A stretch of 64,000 nt of DNA, taken from positions 62,001 to 126,000 of the forward strand of contig CAYLRU010000003.1 of assembly GCA_964386565.1 (NCBI GenBank). Direction: 5' to 3'. Below the pieces are notes generated by a model. That model was not told the origin of the DNA. It saw nothing but the letters and a program-made list of their open reading frames with translations, and did not search any database. Each line of letters opens with the position of its first letter. Positions within the stretch are counted from its first letter, which is position 1. The position numbers and the translations under genes were made by a program. Positions 1 to 8,981 of this stretch are shown piece after piece. The DNA comes from CAYLRU01 sp964386565. Lineage in GTDB: Bacteria; Desulfobacterota; Desulfobacteria; Desulfobacterales; UBA5616.

Positions 1-1137
1 ATCGGCTCTGCCGTAATGGTCAAACCATTGGTAGATAATTCTGGTCACTTCTTCTTTATTTCCGTTTTTTACCGCTTTTTTCAGAGCCCGCTTCAGGGCT
101 GATGATGAAGGTTTCAGGACAGACCGCGTTTTGTTCTTCCGATACCACGACAGAAATAATATGATAATGGAAAACAGCCCCGCGGCAACCGTCAGGATGA
201 GTACAACAGGAAAAAATTTTTCAGAAGCAGGGGGTTCCGTGTGAGGCAGTGGCGCATTAACTCCATGGGTCTGAATAATCTTTTCCGGAAGTTCTATTTT
301 TTCGATTTGCCCTGTATTGGTATTGAACCATGGGTAAATCCGGGCGGGAATCCGATAAGTTCCGGGTTTCTCCACAAAGTAAGTGATGCGTTCCACCCGT
401 CTGCCGGTAATCTGTCCCCGGTTTACATCATCCATAATTTTTGGCGGGTCTTCATAAACCGCAAATCCCGGCACGGCACGATCGGTGAACACCGGCAGCA
501 TCATTGCGGGAAGGTCGTCCGCTTTGATGTCAATCCGGCGTTCTATGGCATCCCCCACTTCATATGTGTCCGATTGGACGCTGTAATGTTCACGAACCGT
601 CAAGCGTGACGTTACAACCCAATTTTTGATATTCTTTAATTCTTCAGGTATGACGGCACTGAACCGGACCGGCGGTGTTCGAACTTCGCCTGACAGGGGA
701 TTTTCTCCTTGCGGATCGGCGATCGATACCTCAACAGGGAGTTCCGGAATCCGGTAGGTTTTCTCTTTCATTGGATAGATAAAGAAGGTCCATTGTTGAA
801 CGGACCAGGTGTTTCCCTTTTCATTTTGCACAAAATTTGTTGCAAATTGTCCGGCCTGCTTTACAACGGCATCGGCAAGCTCAAGGGGTTTTACATGTGT
901 TCCCTCTGTAAACCAGGTCGGGGTTGAAATCTCTATGATATACCGGACCTGCCGGGTCGTTACCACCGTGGGGCCGGGTTCCACCCAGGCACGGATTCTG
1001 AGTCTCTGTACCGGAAAAGATCTGTTTTGTCCCGTCATGCCAGCCTGTTCAGCATGCAATAGCCGCGGTGTGACGCAGCAGTGGCAGATCATCAGTATCA
1101 GCCATACGGCGCTTGTCACCGGCATTCTATTTCGCAT
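1..1137 (-). CDS. batD: BatD-like membrane protein, C-terminal end cut by window edge
   Basis: The reverse strand is open from an ATG at 1137 to the window edge, giving 379 residues without a stop. The N-terminus has a hydrophobic signal-like segment (about residues 8-28). The middle is beta-rich extracytoplasmic sequence with Gly/Pro-rich strands. A single membrane helix follows at about 306-330, then a basic cytoplasmic tail. This is the layout of BatD (oxygen-tolerance/aerotolerance family), which works in the periplasm with the VWA proteins BatA and BatB. The start overlaps the last codons of batB by 11 bases, so it is translationally coupled at the end of the moxR-bat operon. The identification rests on topology and on its place after BatB. 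The C-terminus is missing only because the window ends. Confidence 0.75.
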   Translation of the reverse strand, partial: MRNRMPVTSAVWLILMICHCCVTPRLLHAEQAGMTGQNRSFPVQRLRIRAWVEPGPTVVTTRQVRYIIEISTPTWFTEGTHVKPLELADAVVKQAGQFATNFVQNEKGNTWSVQQWTFFIYPMKEKTYRIPELPVEVSIADPQGENPLSGEVRTPPVRFSAVIPEELKNIKNWVVTSRLTVREHYSVQSDTYEVGDAIERRIDIKADDLPAMMLPVFTDRAVPGFAVYEDPPKIMDDVNRGQITGRRVERITYFVEKPGTYRIPARIYPWFNTNTGQIEKIELPEKIIQTHGVNAPLPHTEPPASEKFFPVVLILTVAAGLFSIIILFLSWYRKNKTRSVLKPSSSALKRALKKAVKNGNKEEVTRIIYQWFDHYGRAD

Positions 1138-2761
1138 GGGTCTTCCTGTTTTCTTGGGTTTGGCTGTTTAACTGCATTTGAAATTTCAGGCTCAAAAAAC
1201 GAGCCGGGTCCTGCTGGACCTGTCTCATCCATATTTCGTTAAGTTCGGGGTTGTTCAGAATCTGTTCCGCGGAATAATGCTTACCGTCTTTTTGGCCGAA
1301 GGTTACCTGGTCGGCCCCTATCGCTTTTGTTGAATCATCTCCCAACTGCTCGATGGCTTCCCCGGGTTCGGATTTCTGGGAGGCGCTTGCGCGATTGATC
1401 TCGTCAATAACGCCTTCGATGATGCTGATGTTTTTTTTCGCATCCTCATGATCGGGATTTATGGCGAGCACGCGACGATATGCGTCAACGGCCTTGCTGT
1501 AATACCGGGCATGGGCAAAGGCATTTCCCAGGTTAAAATAGCCCTCCGGGGTCTCGATTTGTAAAAACAGCTCAATGGCGGCCTCAAAATTTTCATTCAT
1601 ATAAAAGGCAACGCCTTTCCACAGGATATCCTCAAAGCAATTTGCCGCCTTTTCATAGTCGCCTTTTTCAAAGAAATAACGCCCCTGCTGGTCCGGTGTG
1701 AGCCACAGATCCATCAGGCCTCCGGCGGCGGCCGGCCGGGGCCCGGCACAGATGGCGGTGATGATGAATACGATGCCCCAGGTCAATGTCCATCCCTTTC
1801 GAAACCATAGAACAAAAACAATGGCAATGGGAAACAATAAATAATACCCCGAATCTATCCAGGGACGGGCCTGGTCTTTCGTCGATATGAAATTAAAATC
1901 AATGCGTCGGCTGATGCGGTTGATATCGGATTTGTCCGGGGTTATTTCCAGATAAATACCGTTGCAGTCATCAGCAAGCCCTTGAAGCTCTTTTTCGGCA
2001 AGGGGAATAAACGCACCGCCGAACACATCGCTGTCGTTATTTTCAGGCCGTGTTTGATTTTGATGTTTGAGTCCTATCCCGTAAACAATCAATTGGTGGT
2101 CGGATGATTCACAGTACCGGGCAAAGGCCTCCCTCGCCTTTTTGGAAACACCATCGGTAATCAACAAAATTGTTCCTGCTACGCCCGGTTCCTGAAACAT
2201 TTTTTGGATCAGGGGAAGGGCCTTTTCCATGGCTTTGCCGCGCCTGGGCATCATATCCGTGTTCACGGCAAAGAGAAGATTTTCGATCACTTGCGGATCA
2301 TTGGTCAGGGGAATCACGGTATGGCTGCTGCCGGCATACACGATGACCCCGGTTTTTGATCCCCCACGCACTTTAAGAAGATCATGAATCTTTTGTTTGG
2401 CCCTTTCCAGACGGGAAGGCTGGATGTCGATCTGATCCATTGACTTGGACAGGTCCAGGACCACGGCAAGGGGGGCCTGGTCTTCGGCAAAAGGAGAAAG
2501 ACTGCGCTCCCAGGTCGGCCCGGCCATGGCCAGTGAAGCCAGAATACTGCCCACAACAAGCATATGGGTGGGTTTCAACCGGTTTTTCCGTCCTCCGGAT
2601 ACGATAAGATGATCAAGAAGGTGCGGTGCGATCACACCGTGCCACCGGGATCTGGTTCTCCGGTTGCCGAAAAAGAACCGCACGAAAAACAAGACCGGCA
2701 GAATCATCAGCAGCCACCAGGGCCTGAGAAAATGAAATTGTGTAAACATGTCAAGACCCAT
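1127..2761 (-). CDS. batB: BatB-type VWA domain protein with C-terminal TPR repeats
   Basis: 544 residues. Two N-terminal membrane helices (about 14-31 and 66-82) precede a von Willebrand factor A domain whose MIDAS begins at Asp103 (D-x-S-x-S). A third helix lies around 310-335. The C-terminal part holds TPR-like repeats (about 355-445), including a repeat with the canonical decapeptide-like NPDHEDA ending. BatB with fused TPRs corresponds to a BatB/BatC combination. Metal-ion-dependent adhesion sites in this family are thought to bind protein partners at the membrane, under the MoxR chaperone. The gene overlaps batA upstream by 11 bases and batD downstream by 11 bases. A second in-frame ATG four codons later (2749) is an alternative start. 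Confidence 0.87.
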   Translation of the reverse strand: MGLDMFTQFHFLRPWWLLMILPVLFFVRFFFGNRRTRSRWHGVIAPHLLDHLIVSGGRKNRLKPTHMLVVGSILASLAMAGPTWERSLSPFAEDQAPLAVVLDLSKSMDQIDIQPSRLERAKQKIHDLLKVRGGSKTGVIVYAGSSHTVIPLTNDPQVIENLLFAVNTDMMPRRGKAMEKALPLIQKMFQEPGVAGTILLITDGVSKKAREAFARYCESSDHQLIVYGIGLKHQNQTRPENNDSDVFGGAFIPLAEKELQGLADDCNGIYLEITPDKSDINRISRRIDFNFISTKDQARPWIDSGYYLLFPIAIVFVLWFRKGWTLTWGIVFIITAICAGPRPAAAGGLMDLWLTPDQQGRYFFEKGDYEKAANCFEDILWKGVAFYMNENFEAAIELFLQIETPEGYFNLGNAFAHARYYSKAVDAYRRVLAINPDHEDAKKNISIIEGVIDEINRASASQKSEPGEAIEQLGDDSTKAIGADQVTFGQKDGKHYSAEQILNNPELNEIWMRQVQQDPARFLSLKFQMQLNSQTQENRKTHAK

Positions 2762-3752
2762 TTGGCGTTATCCTTGTCCTGTCAAGGGTGATTCCCATGA
2801 ACAGAATCCCGAAAAACAGGTTGTACAGTATAACAATGGCACCCAAAAAATAATGGTACAATGGTTTTCGCGGAGAGAAAACAATGGTTTCGTAAGCTTC
2901 CGGTTCAAGTGCCATAATGTCCTGGTGGGCTATTTCAAGCTCTTGGCGGTTTTGTGCCTCAAAAAATTCACCCCGGGTAATGTCGGCGATTCGTTTTAAC
3001 ATCTCGATGTCGATTTCTTCCTGGCCCATTGCCGCAGGATCTCCGATGGCGATGGTATAGATCCGGACGTTTTTTGCCAGGGCGATTTTCGCCGCTTCCA
3101 CCGGGGGCACCCGGCTGCCCGTGTCATTGCCGTCCGTGAGCACGATTAAAACCCTGTTTCGGGTTTCCGACTGCTCAAACAGGTGAATGGCCAGACCGAT
3201 GGCATCACCGAAATTTGTTTTTTGCCCGGCCATTCCCACCCGGGTTTCATCAAGAAGCGCCATCCACGTTTGATGGTCGGCGGTAAAAGGAGCCTGAAGA
3301 TAGGGGGATGTGCCGAAAACAATCAGGCCCATCCGGTCATGTCGTCTTTTCTGCATAAATTCCCTGAGAACCTCTTTAACACCGTCCAGCCGCGAAACAG
3401 ACTCGCCCGTTCTTGCAACGAAATCCATGGTCCCCATGGAGCCTGAAATATCCGCTGCGATCATGATATCCCGGGCTGATTTTATGCGCGTCACAGGCTC
3501 TCCGACCCACTGGGGACCTGCCATGGCGGTAACAAGAAGCCCCCAGCTTATTACAAGGGCGATTTTTTGAATCCGGATCTTGTGGTGGACAACGGCACCT
3601 GTTGCAGGAGTACTGCCGGTAAATGCCACAAGGGGCCGAAAAAACGGCACCAGCACAGAAGCCTGTTGTTGTTTATAGGGCGCAAAAAGTTTTCTTACGA
3701 TAAAGGGGACAAATGCAAACAGAAAACACCATGGATGGGCGAATTCAATCAT
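2751..3752 (-). CDS. batA: BatA-type VWA domain membrane protein
   Basis: 333 residues. The N-terminal helix region (about 6-24), a helix at 62-80 and a C-terminal helix (about 303-325) flank a VWA domain. Its complete MIDAS motif starts at Asp101 (D-I-S-G-S), with downstream Thr and Asp metal ligands in the LTDGNDTGS segment. It is the partner of the adjoining BatB. The start overlaps the stop of the DUF4381 gene by four bases (ATGA type), so the operon is tightly coupled. Function is inferred from the family: MoxR-associated VWA proteins implicated in envelope stress or complex maturation. Confidence 0.87.
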   Translation of the reverse strand: MIEFAHPWCFLFAFVPFIVRKLFAPYKQQQASVLVPFFRPLVAFTGSTPATGAVVHHKIRIQKIALVISWGLLVTAMAGPQWVGEPVTRIKSARDIMIAADISGSMGTMDFVARTGESVSRLDGVKEVLREFMQKRRHDRMGLIVFGTSPYLQAPFTADHQTWMALLDETRVGMAGQKTNFGDAIGLAIHLFEQSETRNRVLIVLTDGNDTGSRVPPVEAAKIALAKNVRIYTIAIGDPAAMGQEEIDIEMLKRIADITRGEFFEAQNRQELEIAHQDIMALEPEAYETIVFSPRKPLYHYFLGAIVILYNLFFGILFMGITLDRTRITPNGS

Positions 3753-4273
3753 GATTCACCCTCCCGGCGATGGTGCCGAACCCATCGCTCCACAAGGGAA
3801 AAGATCTCTTCGGCCTGCTCTCTGGTAATGGTCCAGTTTTTGGGGTTCTGATAGGAAATAACCATGAGATTCTTTCCGGCATTTCCCCTGAAACCGGGAT
3901 CCAAATATCGGCTTTCCAGAAAAGAAATCCATTTTTCTCCGAAAAGGGGGGCAACCCGGGTTTTCGGAAAAGCCTTGAGGGCGGTATTTTTAAGAAGCGG
4001 GGGAAGGGCGCATAGAACGGCTTTTTCCGCCATGAAATCTTTTTGCTTTAATACCTTGAGGACTTTGAGGGCCTGACGGCGATAGGCATTTTGCTTCCAC
4101 TTTAAAAAAAGAAGAATCAGAATCCAGATGCCGATCCCCGACAGAATAGCCCAAACAATCATCCAGCCGGGTGCGGCAGGCGTCCAGGGAACGGGGTCCG
4201 GTATACGGATTTCCGCAATCCCGCGAATTAAATAATTGCCGAAGGTGCCGTTTGAATAAAGATCGCCCATCAT
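3749..4273 (-). CDS. DUF4381 family membrane protein of the bat operon
   Basis: 174 residues, with one strong transmembrane helix (about 36-57) and a basic, helical cytoplasmic tail. A short protein with an N-terminal loop rich in Pro and Trp before the helix, placed between DUF58 and BatA, fits DUF4381. Members of that family are almost always encoded in moxR/bat operons. It overlaps both neighbours by four bases. No enzymatic motif is visible. The role is presumably structural within the Bat membrane complex, which is inference from position. Confidence 0.7.
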   Translation of the reverse strand: MMGDLYSNGTFGNYLIRGIAEIRIPDPVPWTPAAPGWMIVWAILSGIGIWILILLFLKWKQNAYRRQALKVLKVLKQKDFMAEKAVLCALPPLLKNTALKAFPKTRVAPLFGEKWISFLESRYLDPGFRGNAGKNLMVISYQNPKNWTITREQAEEIFSLVERWVRHHRREGES

Positions 4274-5214
4274 CGCAGGCCTGTCCGCTCACCAATGGCC
4301 CGTGTGATCTGATTCCGGGCCGAATGAACCGTATCCACCAAAATCACGGGAACGTTGTGTTTCTTGAGTTGTGCCGTGAGATCGTCAACCCTGTTTGAAA
4401 AGTGATCGGAAAATCGTTTTTGTATATCTTTTTCTTGTACGTCGAATTCAATCTGTAATTGGCCGTTGCTGACAATATACCGGCCTTTTGGCGGAAGGCG
4501 TTTTTCCAAGGGATCAAATATATAAAGGGCAATAACATCATTGTGCCTGGCGATTCTTTTTATGCGTTTAACAGATATTTGATCCCATCCGTTCAAGTCG
4601 CTGACGATGATCACCAGAAAATCATGAGTGCAGAGTTGCTCGGCCTTTAACAGAACCTTGTTAAGCTGTCCGTCATTTTGCGGCGGACCGTTCCCCACTT
4701 TAAGCCGTCTGTTATAATCAACGATGGTACGCAACAACCGAAGGACTGCGGATTGATTCCGCTGAGGCCTGATTTCAAAAACACTGTCGTCATTAAATAC
4801 AAGTGCGCCCACGCGATCTTCCGCTGAAATCATGCTCCATGCCGCAAGAGCCGCCATTTCTGCTGCGATAACGGATTTCATTTTACGGCGGCTTCCGAAA
4901 AACATGGATATCCGCTGATCCACCAGTATCAGGGCCGGTCGATCGCGTTCTTCCGTATAGGTTCTCACATGGGGCTTCCCCGTGCGAATGGTGGCCTTCC
5001 AGTCCATCAGCCGGATATCGTCCCCCGGATAATACTGCCTGAGTTCTTCCAGATTGAGGCCGCGACCGCGCAGGCGCGAGTAATACCGGCCGTAAAGCGG
5101 ACTCCGCACGGAGTGACGCGGCAGGAAATTGAACCTCCCGGCTTCATACTGCAGGCCGATAAGTCCGGTAAGATCGGCATAAACACGGGTATCAACGGGT
5201 CTGTGTTTTTTCAT
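4270..5214 (-). CDS. DUF58 domain protein of the MoxR/Bat operon
   Basis: 314 residues, soluble. It carries the DUF58 signature: an R-G-R-G segment with E-L-R-x-Y followed by G-D-D-I-R-x-M-D-W-K (about residues 50-75), then a VWA-like fold starting around the V-D-Q-R-I-S-M stretch. The VWA-like MIDAS is degenerate here (D-x-R-x-S), as is common in DUF58. The gene sits 17 bases after moxR and overlaps the DUF4381 gene. DUF58 proteins are the usual cytoplasmic partners of MoxR AAA ATPases, linking ATPase activity to the VWA membrane proteins. Confidence 0.85.
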   Translation of the reverse strand: MKKHRPVDTRVYADLTGLIGLQYEAGRFNFLPRHSVRSPLYGRYYSRLRGRGLNLEELRQYYPGDDIRLMDWKATIRTGKPHVRTYTEERDRPALILVDQRISMFFGSRRKMKSVIAAEMAALAAWSMISAEDRVGALVFNDDSVFEIRPQRNQSAVLRLLRTIVDYNRRLKVGNGPPQNDGQLNKVLLKAEQLCTHDFLVIIVSDLNGWDQISVKRIKRIARHNDVIALYIFDPLEKRLPPKGRYIVSNGQLQIEFDVQEKDIQKRFSDHFSNRVDDLTAQLKKHNVPVILVDTVHSARNQITRAIGERTGLR

Positions 5215-5231
5215 GGCGGCCGGTGATCCTT

Positions 5232-6200
5232 TTAAGCGACGGCAACATGTTTCAGCAGTTCTTCAACAGCATCATCCGGAGAAATCCCTTCGGCAACCGC
5301 TTCGTAGGTGAGGATAATCCTGTGCCGCAGCACTTCGTAAACAACCGCTCGTACATCATCGGGATCGGCGAATTCTCTTCCTGAAAGCCAGGCATTGGCG
5401 CGTGCACATTTATCAAGGGCGATGCTGGCCCGGGGACTGGCGCCGATTTCGATCCATTTTTTCAAGTCACTGTCATATCTTTCAGGATGACGGGTTGCCG
5501 TGACCAGGGACACGATATATCGCTCCACGTTTTCAGAAATATAGATCCTGTGCACGGCTTTGCGTGCCTCAAACACCGTATCCTGATCAGCCACGGGATC
5601 CACCACGGCATCCAGGGGGAGAAGCTCTTCTCCACGGACAAGCCGGATAACGTCAAGCTCTGTATCGTCTTTTGGATAACCCACGGGAACTTTCATGAGA
5701 AAACGGTCGGTCTGGGCCTCGGGCAACGGAAAAGTTCCCTCATGTTCAATTGGGTTCTGGGTGGCCAGCACCATGAACAGTTCGGGGAGGGGATATGTTT
5801 TCCCGGCAACCGTGACCTGGCGTTCTTCCATGGCTTCCAGAAGTGCGGATTGGACCTTGGCCGGGGCCCGGTTGATTTCATCCGCCAGAATGAAATGGTT
5901 GAAAATCGGTCCGGGCTCAAAAACCAGCGTATGCCGTCCCTCAACCTCCCGATAGATCTCAGTACCCGTGATGTCCGAAGGCAGCAAGTCCGGTGTAAAC
6001 TGTATTCGACCGAGATTTGCATCCAGCGTATTGGCAAGGGTCTTGATGGAGCGGGTCTTGGCCGTACCCGGAACCCCCTCCAGCAGGACATTGCCGTTGG
6101 TCAGCAGGGCAACCAAAAGTGCGTGAACGACTTTCGGTTGCCCGATGACCGAACGTTCCATGGCCTTGCGGATATGTTGAAAAGCCTCTAAAGGTTCCAT
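5232..6200 (-). CDS. moxR: MoxR family AAA+ ATPase
   Basis: 322 residues, a normal length for MoxR. Walker A is G-V-P-G-T-A-K-T near residue 43, Walker B is L-A-D-E-I-N-R near residue 105, and sensor 1 is in the L-A-T-Q-N-P motif. The C-terminal lid domain (AAA_lid_2) ends with a conserved R-H-R-I-I-L segment. MoxR proteins act as chaperone-like ATPases that insert cofactors or remodel complexes with VWA partners, here DUF58/BatA/BatB downstream. The start codon directly abuts the stop of the arylsulfatase gene, so the sulfatase and the Bat genes are very likely co-transcribed. Confidence 0.92.
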   Translation of the reverse strand: MEPLEAFQHIRKAMERSVIGQPKVVHALLVALLTNGNVLLEGVPGTAKTRSIKTLANTLDANLGRIQFTPDLLPSDITGTEIYREVEGRHTLVFEPGPIFNHFILADEINRAPAKVQSALLEAMEERQVTVAGKTYPLPELFMVLATQNPIEHEGTFPLPEAQTDRFLMKVPVGYPKDDTELDVIRLVRGEELLPLDAVVDPVADQDTVFEARKAVHRIYISENVERYIVSLVTATRHPERYDSDLKKWIEIGASPRASIALDKCARANAWLSGREFADPDDVRAVVYEVLRHRIILTYEAVAEGISPDDAVEELLKHVAVA

Positions 6201-7757
6201 TTATCGTTTCATCTGCCGGGCTGATAGTTTTTTAAATTCTTCAACAAACTGGTCAATTGTAAAAGAGGCCGGCCGCTGTCTGGGCGGAAATTGCCTGAAG
6301 GTCATTAAAAACTGCAGCGTTACGGCCGATCCTTCCATAATGCGGTGTGTTCTGGCGTCCCACCATACGTTATAGGCGTTTGAATCGGTATCTGCCCGTT
6401 CAAAGGGATCCCGGCGAAGGTTGAACAGCTTGGGCGCCCTTAATACGACAAAGGGATCGCGCCATACATCGAACCGGTGGACCCGTTGTTCAGCGAAAAC
6501 CGTCTTCCAGTCGCCCACGCGAACGCCGACGATCATCCCGTCGTCATTGACATAGATAAATTCACGCCGGGGGCCCTTTTCTGTTTTGCCGGTCAGATAG
6601 GGAAGGAAATTATACCCGTCCAGATGGACCTTGAAGGTCTTGTCTCCGGCGGTATATCCTTTGAGCAGTTTTTCCTTAATTTTCGGTTCGCCCGCCGCTG
6701 CCATCAATGTGGGGACCCAGTCGAGATGGGACATGATTTCATTTGAAATCGAGCCCGCCTTGATTTTGCCCGGCCACCGCACCAGCGCCGGCACCCGGTA
6801 ACCGCCTTCCCAGTTGGTATTCTTTTCCCCCCGGAATGGCGCGATGGCGCCGTCCGGCCACATATTATAGTGCGGACCGTTATCCGTGGAATAATAAATG
6901 ATGGTGTTTTCGGCAATGCCGAGCTCGTCGAGTTTGTTCAACAGGACGCCCACGTGATCGTCATGTTCCAGCATACCGTCGTTATAAAACCCCTGGCCGG
7001 AACGTCCCCGGGATTCTTTTTTCACATGGGTTTTGTAATGCATCCGGGTTGAGTTGAACCAGACAAAAAACGGCTTGTCGTCGTTTACCGCCTTGTCGAT
7101 GAATTTCAGGGCGGCGGCCAGGAATTCCTCGTCAACGGTTTCCATTCGTTTGATGGTAAGGGCCCCCGTATCCTCGATACGGCCGTCCGCATAACTGTGA
7201 ATAACCCCCCGGGGTCCGAAACGCTTATTAAAGGCGGGATATTTGGGGTAATCTTCCTGTTCCGGCGCTTCCTCGGCATTCAAGTGATACAGGTTGCCGA
7301 AGAATTCGTCAAAGCCGTGATTGGTGGGCAGAAATTCATCCCGGTCTCCCAGGTGATTCTTGCCGAACTGCCCCGTAGCATATCCTAATGGCTTTAATAA
7401 TTCGGCAAGGGTGGGATCTTCGGGCCGGATTCCCAGATCGGCACCAGGCACCCCAACCTTGGTCAATCCGGTGCGCAGCTCGTGCTGACCCGTGATAAAG
7501 GCCGAACGCCCGGCCGTGCAACTCTGTCCACCGTAGGCATCGGTAAAGAGCATTCCTTCCTTGGCAAGGCGGTCGATATTGGGCGTATGGTATCCCATGA
7601 TGCCCAGGTTGTAGCAGCTCAGATTATACCAGCCGATGTCGTCGCCAAAAATAACGAGGATGTTCGGTTTGTCCGCGGCCTGCAGAACGCCGGAAAAGCC
7701 GAAAATGATCGCAGCAATGGCCGCATAACACAACGTCCTTTTGATAATGGTCTGCAT
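6201..7757 (-). CDS. Secreted arylsulfatase (formylglycine-type sulfatase)
   Basis: 518 residues with a clear Sec signal peptide (basic start, hydrophobic core about 10-26, AQA-like cleavage site). The sulfatase domain begins with the metal-binding Asp39-Asp40 pair. It contains the activation motif C-T-A-G-R at Cys80, where Cys is converted to formylglycine (C-x-A-x-R variant). Other family marks are the K-N-H-L-G-D segment and the S-T-D-N-G-P metal site. It hydrolyses sulfate esters in the periplasm; the substrate cannot be told from sequence. A strong Shine-Dalgarno (gaggagggg) precedes the ATG. It is the first gene of the minus-strand run that continues into moxR/bat, an unusual pairing. 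Confidence 0.9.
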   Translation of the reverse strand: MQTIIKRTLCYAAIAAIIFGFSGVLQAADKPNILVIFGDDIGWYNLSCYNLGIMGYHTPNIDRLAKEGMLFTDAYGGQSCTAGRSAFITGQHELRTGLTKVGVPGADLGIRPEDPTLAELLKPLGYATGQFGKNHLGDRDEFLPTNHGFDEFFGNLYHLNAEEAPEQEDYPKYPAFNKRFGPRGVIHSYADGRIEDTGALTIKRMETVDEEFLAAALKFIDKAVNDDKPFFVWFNSTRMHYKTHVKKESRGRSGQGFYNDGMLEHDDHVGVLLNKLDELGIAENTIIYYSTDNGPHYNMWPDGAIAPFRGEKNTNWEGGYRVPALVRWPGKIKAGSISNEIMSHLDWVPTLMAAAGEPKIKEKLLKGYTAGDKTFKVHLDGYNFLPYLTGKTEKGPRREFIYVNDDGMIVGVRVGDWKTVFAEQRVHRFDVWRDPFVVLRAPKLFNLRRDPFERADTDSNAYNVWWDARTHRIMEGSAVTLQFLMTFRQFPPRQRPASFTIDQFVEEFKKLSARQMKR

Positions 7758-8182
7758 TTGGTCTCCCCTCCTCTAAAGAAATGGTTGTGGATTTAATATA
7801 TTGAAAAACACAAAGCTGAGTCATCATAGCGGGCGCGCTGCTCACCCCGCAAGCGGGATGAAAAAAGGTCTTTAAAAAGCCGGGCCAACTGCATAAATAT
7901 GCAGTCTAAAAAATTTTTGAAGCCGCCTTTAAAAATTTATTATACCTCATCATTAAAAATCAAACGATTTGTTGATAAAATCACGATAAAATCAATCACC
8001 CCTGCAACGTGATTCTTTGCCTGCATCTTGACGATATGTTTATTTGCAGCTATATAAATAAGTTAGATTGGATTTGGCCCGATGTTTGATAAATGTTTTT
8101 TCACGCATGGCACGCATGGGTTAAAAACGACGGATTTAAGGGGCATATGACGGGCGTGGTAAAATTGTTTTGAGGAATATCC
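7758..8182. other. Divergent intergenic region, no gene seen
   Basis: 425 AT-rich bases separate the divergent sulfatase and molybdenum-carrier genes. Promoters for both must lie here, but no convincing -35/-10 pair was singled out. It contains a small GC hairpin (7846-7857, CCCGC-AA-GCGGG), a perfect 16-base inverted repeat (7889-7904), and a segment at about 7870-7915 that resembles the intergenic sequence at 49549-49606. No open reading frame with a ribosome-binding site was found apart from the flanking starts. Confidence 0.5.
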
Positions 8183-8974
8183 GTGATTAAAAAAATCATA
8201 TCCGGTGGGCATGAGGGCGTGGAACAAGCGGCCCTTGATATGGCCATAAAATTGGATATCCCGCATGGCGGCTGGATTCCCGATGGCTGCAGAAATGCGT
8301 TCCCTCAAAAATACCATTTAAAGGAGACTGCCGCAGCAGATGATCTCGGCTGTAAAAAAAAGAACATTAAATTTTCGGACGGAACCCTGTTTCTGTTTCA
8401 AAAAGGTCATGACCTTAACCTGATCCGGCAGTTGGCAAAGGATCTTCAGAAACCGTTTCATGCCGTTGATTTTCGCAGGGAGTCCAAATTTGACAGTGCG
8501 TTGAATATCTGCAAATGGATTGTGAACCATGGAATTGGAACGCTCAATGTTTCAGGAGAAATCGCACCAAGGGGCAGTAAAATCTACAATGACGCAATGG
8601 ATGTATTGGAAAGCGCGGTGTATTTGTGCCATATCGAATATGACGCCCCGCTGTCCGTCGAACTCCTCATGACCGGAAACAAACTGCCCAAAACCCTTGA
8701 CGAAGCAGTGGATCTTCTGGTTTCCGAACTGCCGCTGAAGGACAGCGTGGTGATTGCCAATATGACCTTAAGCGAGCTGGGTTCGCTGAACGCGACTTTG
8801 GGAAAGTACATCAGGGATTCCTTTGACTTGTGGAACCAAAACGCCAGCCTGCTGGCCTCCTGCCGCAAAGCGGCAGAAGGCGAAAACTTAAAAGTTGAAA
8901 ACGTGTCAATGGTAATTATTCAGTCGCTGTGGGAAAAACTAAAGAAAACCCACCGGCTGAGAATTATCAAATAG
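8183..8974 (+). CDS. Putative molybdenum carrier / YpsA-like protein with C-terminal DUF6794-like domain
   Basis: 263 residues from a GTG start preceded by tgagga at a proper distance. Residues 1-155 match the putative molybdenum-carrier (MoCo_carrier, SLOG/Rossmann) family: a leading I-I-S-G-G-x-x-G-V-x-Q-A-A-L-D motif, then G-G-W-I-P-D-G and the L-N-V-S-G motif near residue 120. Residues 160-255 form an all-helical domain similar to DUF6794 (a T-L-D-E-A-V-D-L-L start), often found fused to this carrier domain. The nucleotide or molybdopterin ligand is inferred from the family only. The gene stands alone, convergent with the acyl-CoA ligase, with 7 bases between the two stops. Confidence 0.75.
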   Translation: MIKKIISGGHEGVEQAALDMAIKLDIPHGGWIPDGCRNAFPQKYHLKETAAADDLGCKKKNIKFSDGTLFLFQKGHDLNLIRQLAKDLQKPFHAVDFRRESKFDSALNICKWIVNHGIGTLNVSGEIAPRGSKIYNDAMDVLESAVYLCHIEYDAPLSVELLMTGNKLPKTLDEAVDLLVSELPLKDSVVIANMTLSELGSLNATLGKYIRDSFDLWNQNASLLASCRKAAEGENLKVENVSMVIIQSLWEKLKKTHRLRIIK

Positions 8975-8981
8975 GCCCTTT

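Noticed and set aside
5487..6191. 234-codon plus-strand ORF
   Set aside because: It lies wholly antisense to moxR, which has intact motifs and operon coupling; no ribosome site and no recognisable family.
7846..7857. GC hairpin considered as a terminator
   Set aside because: Only five base pairs and no T-run on the downstream side of either strand.
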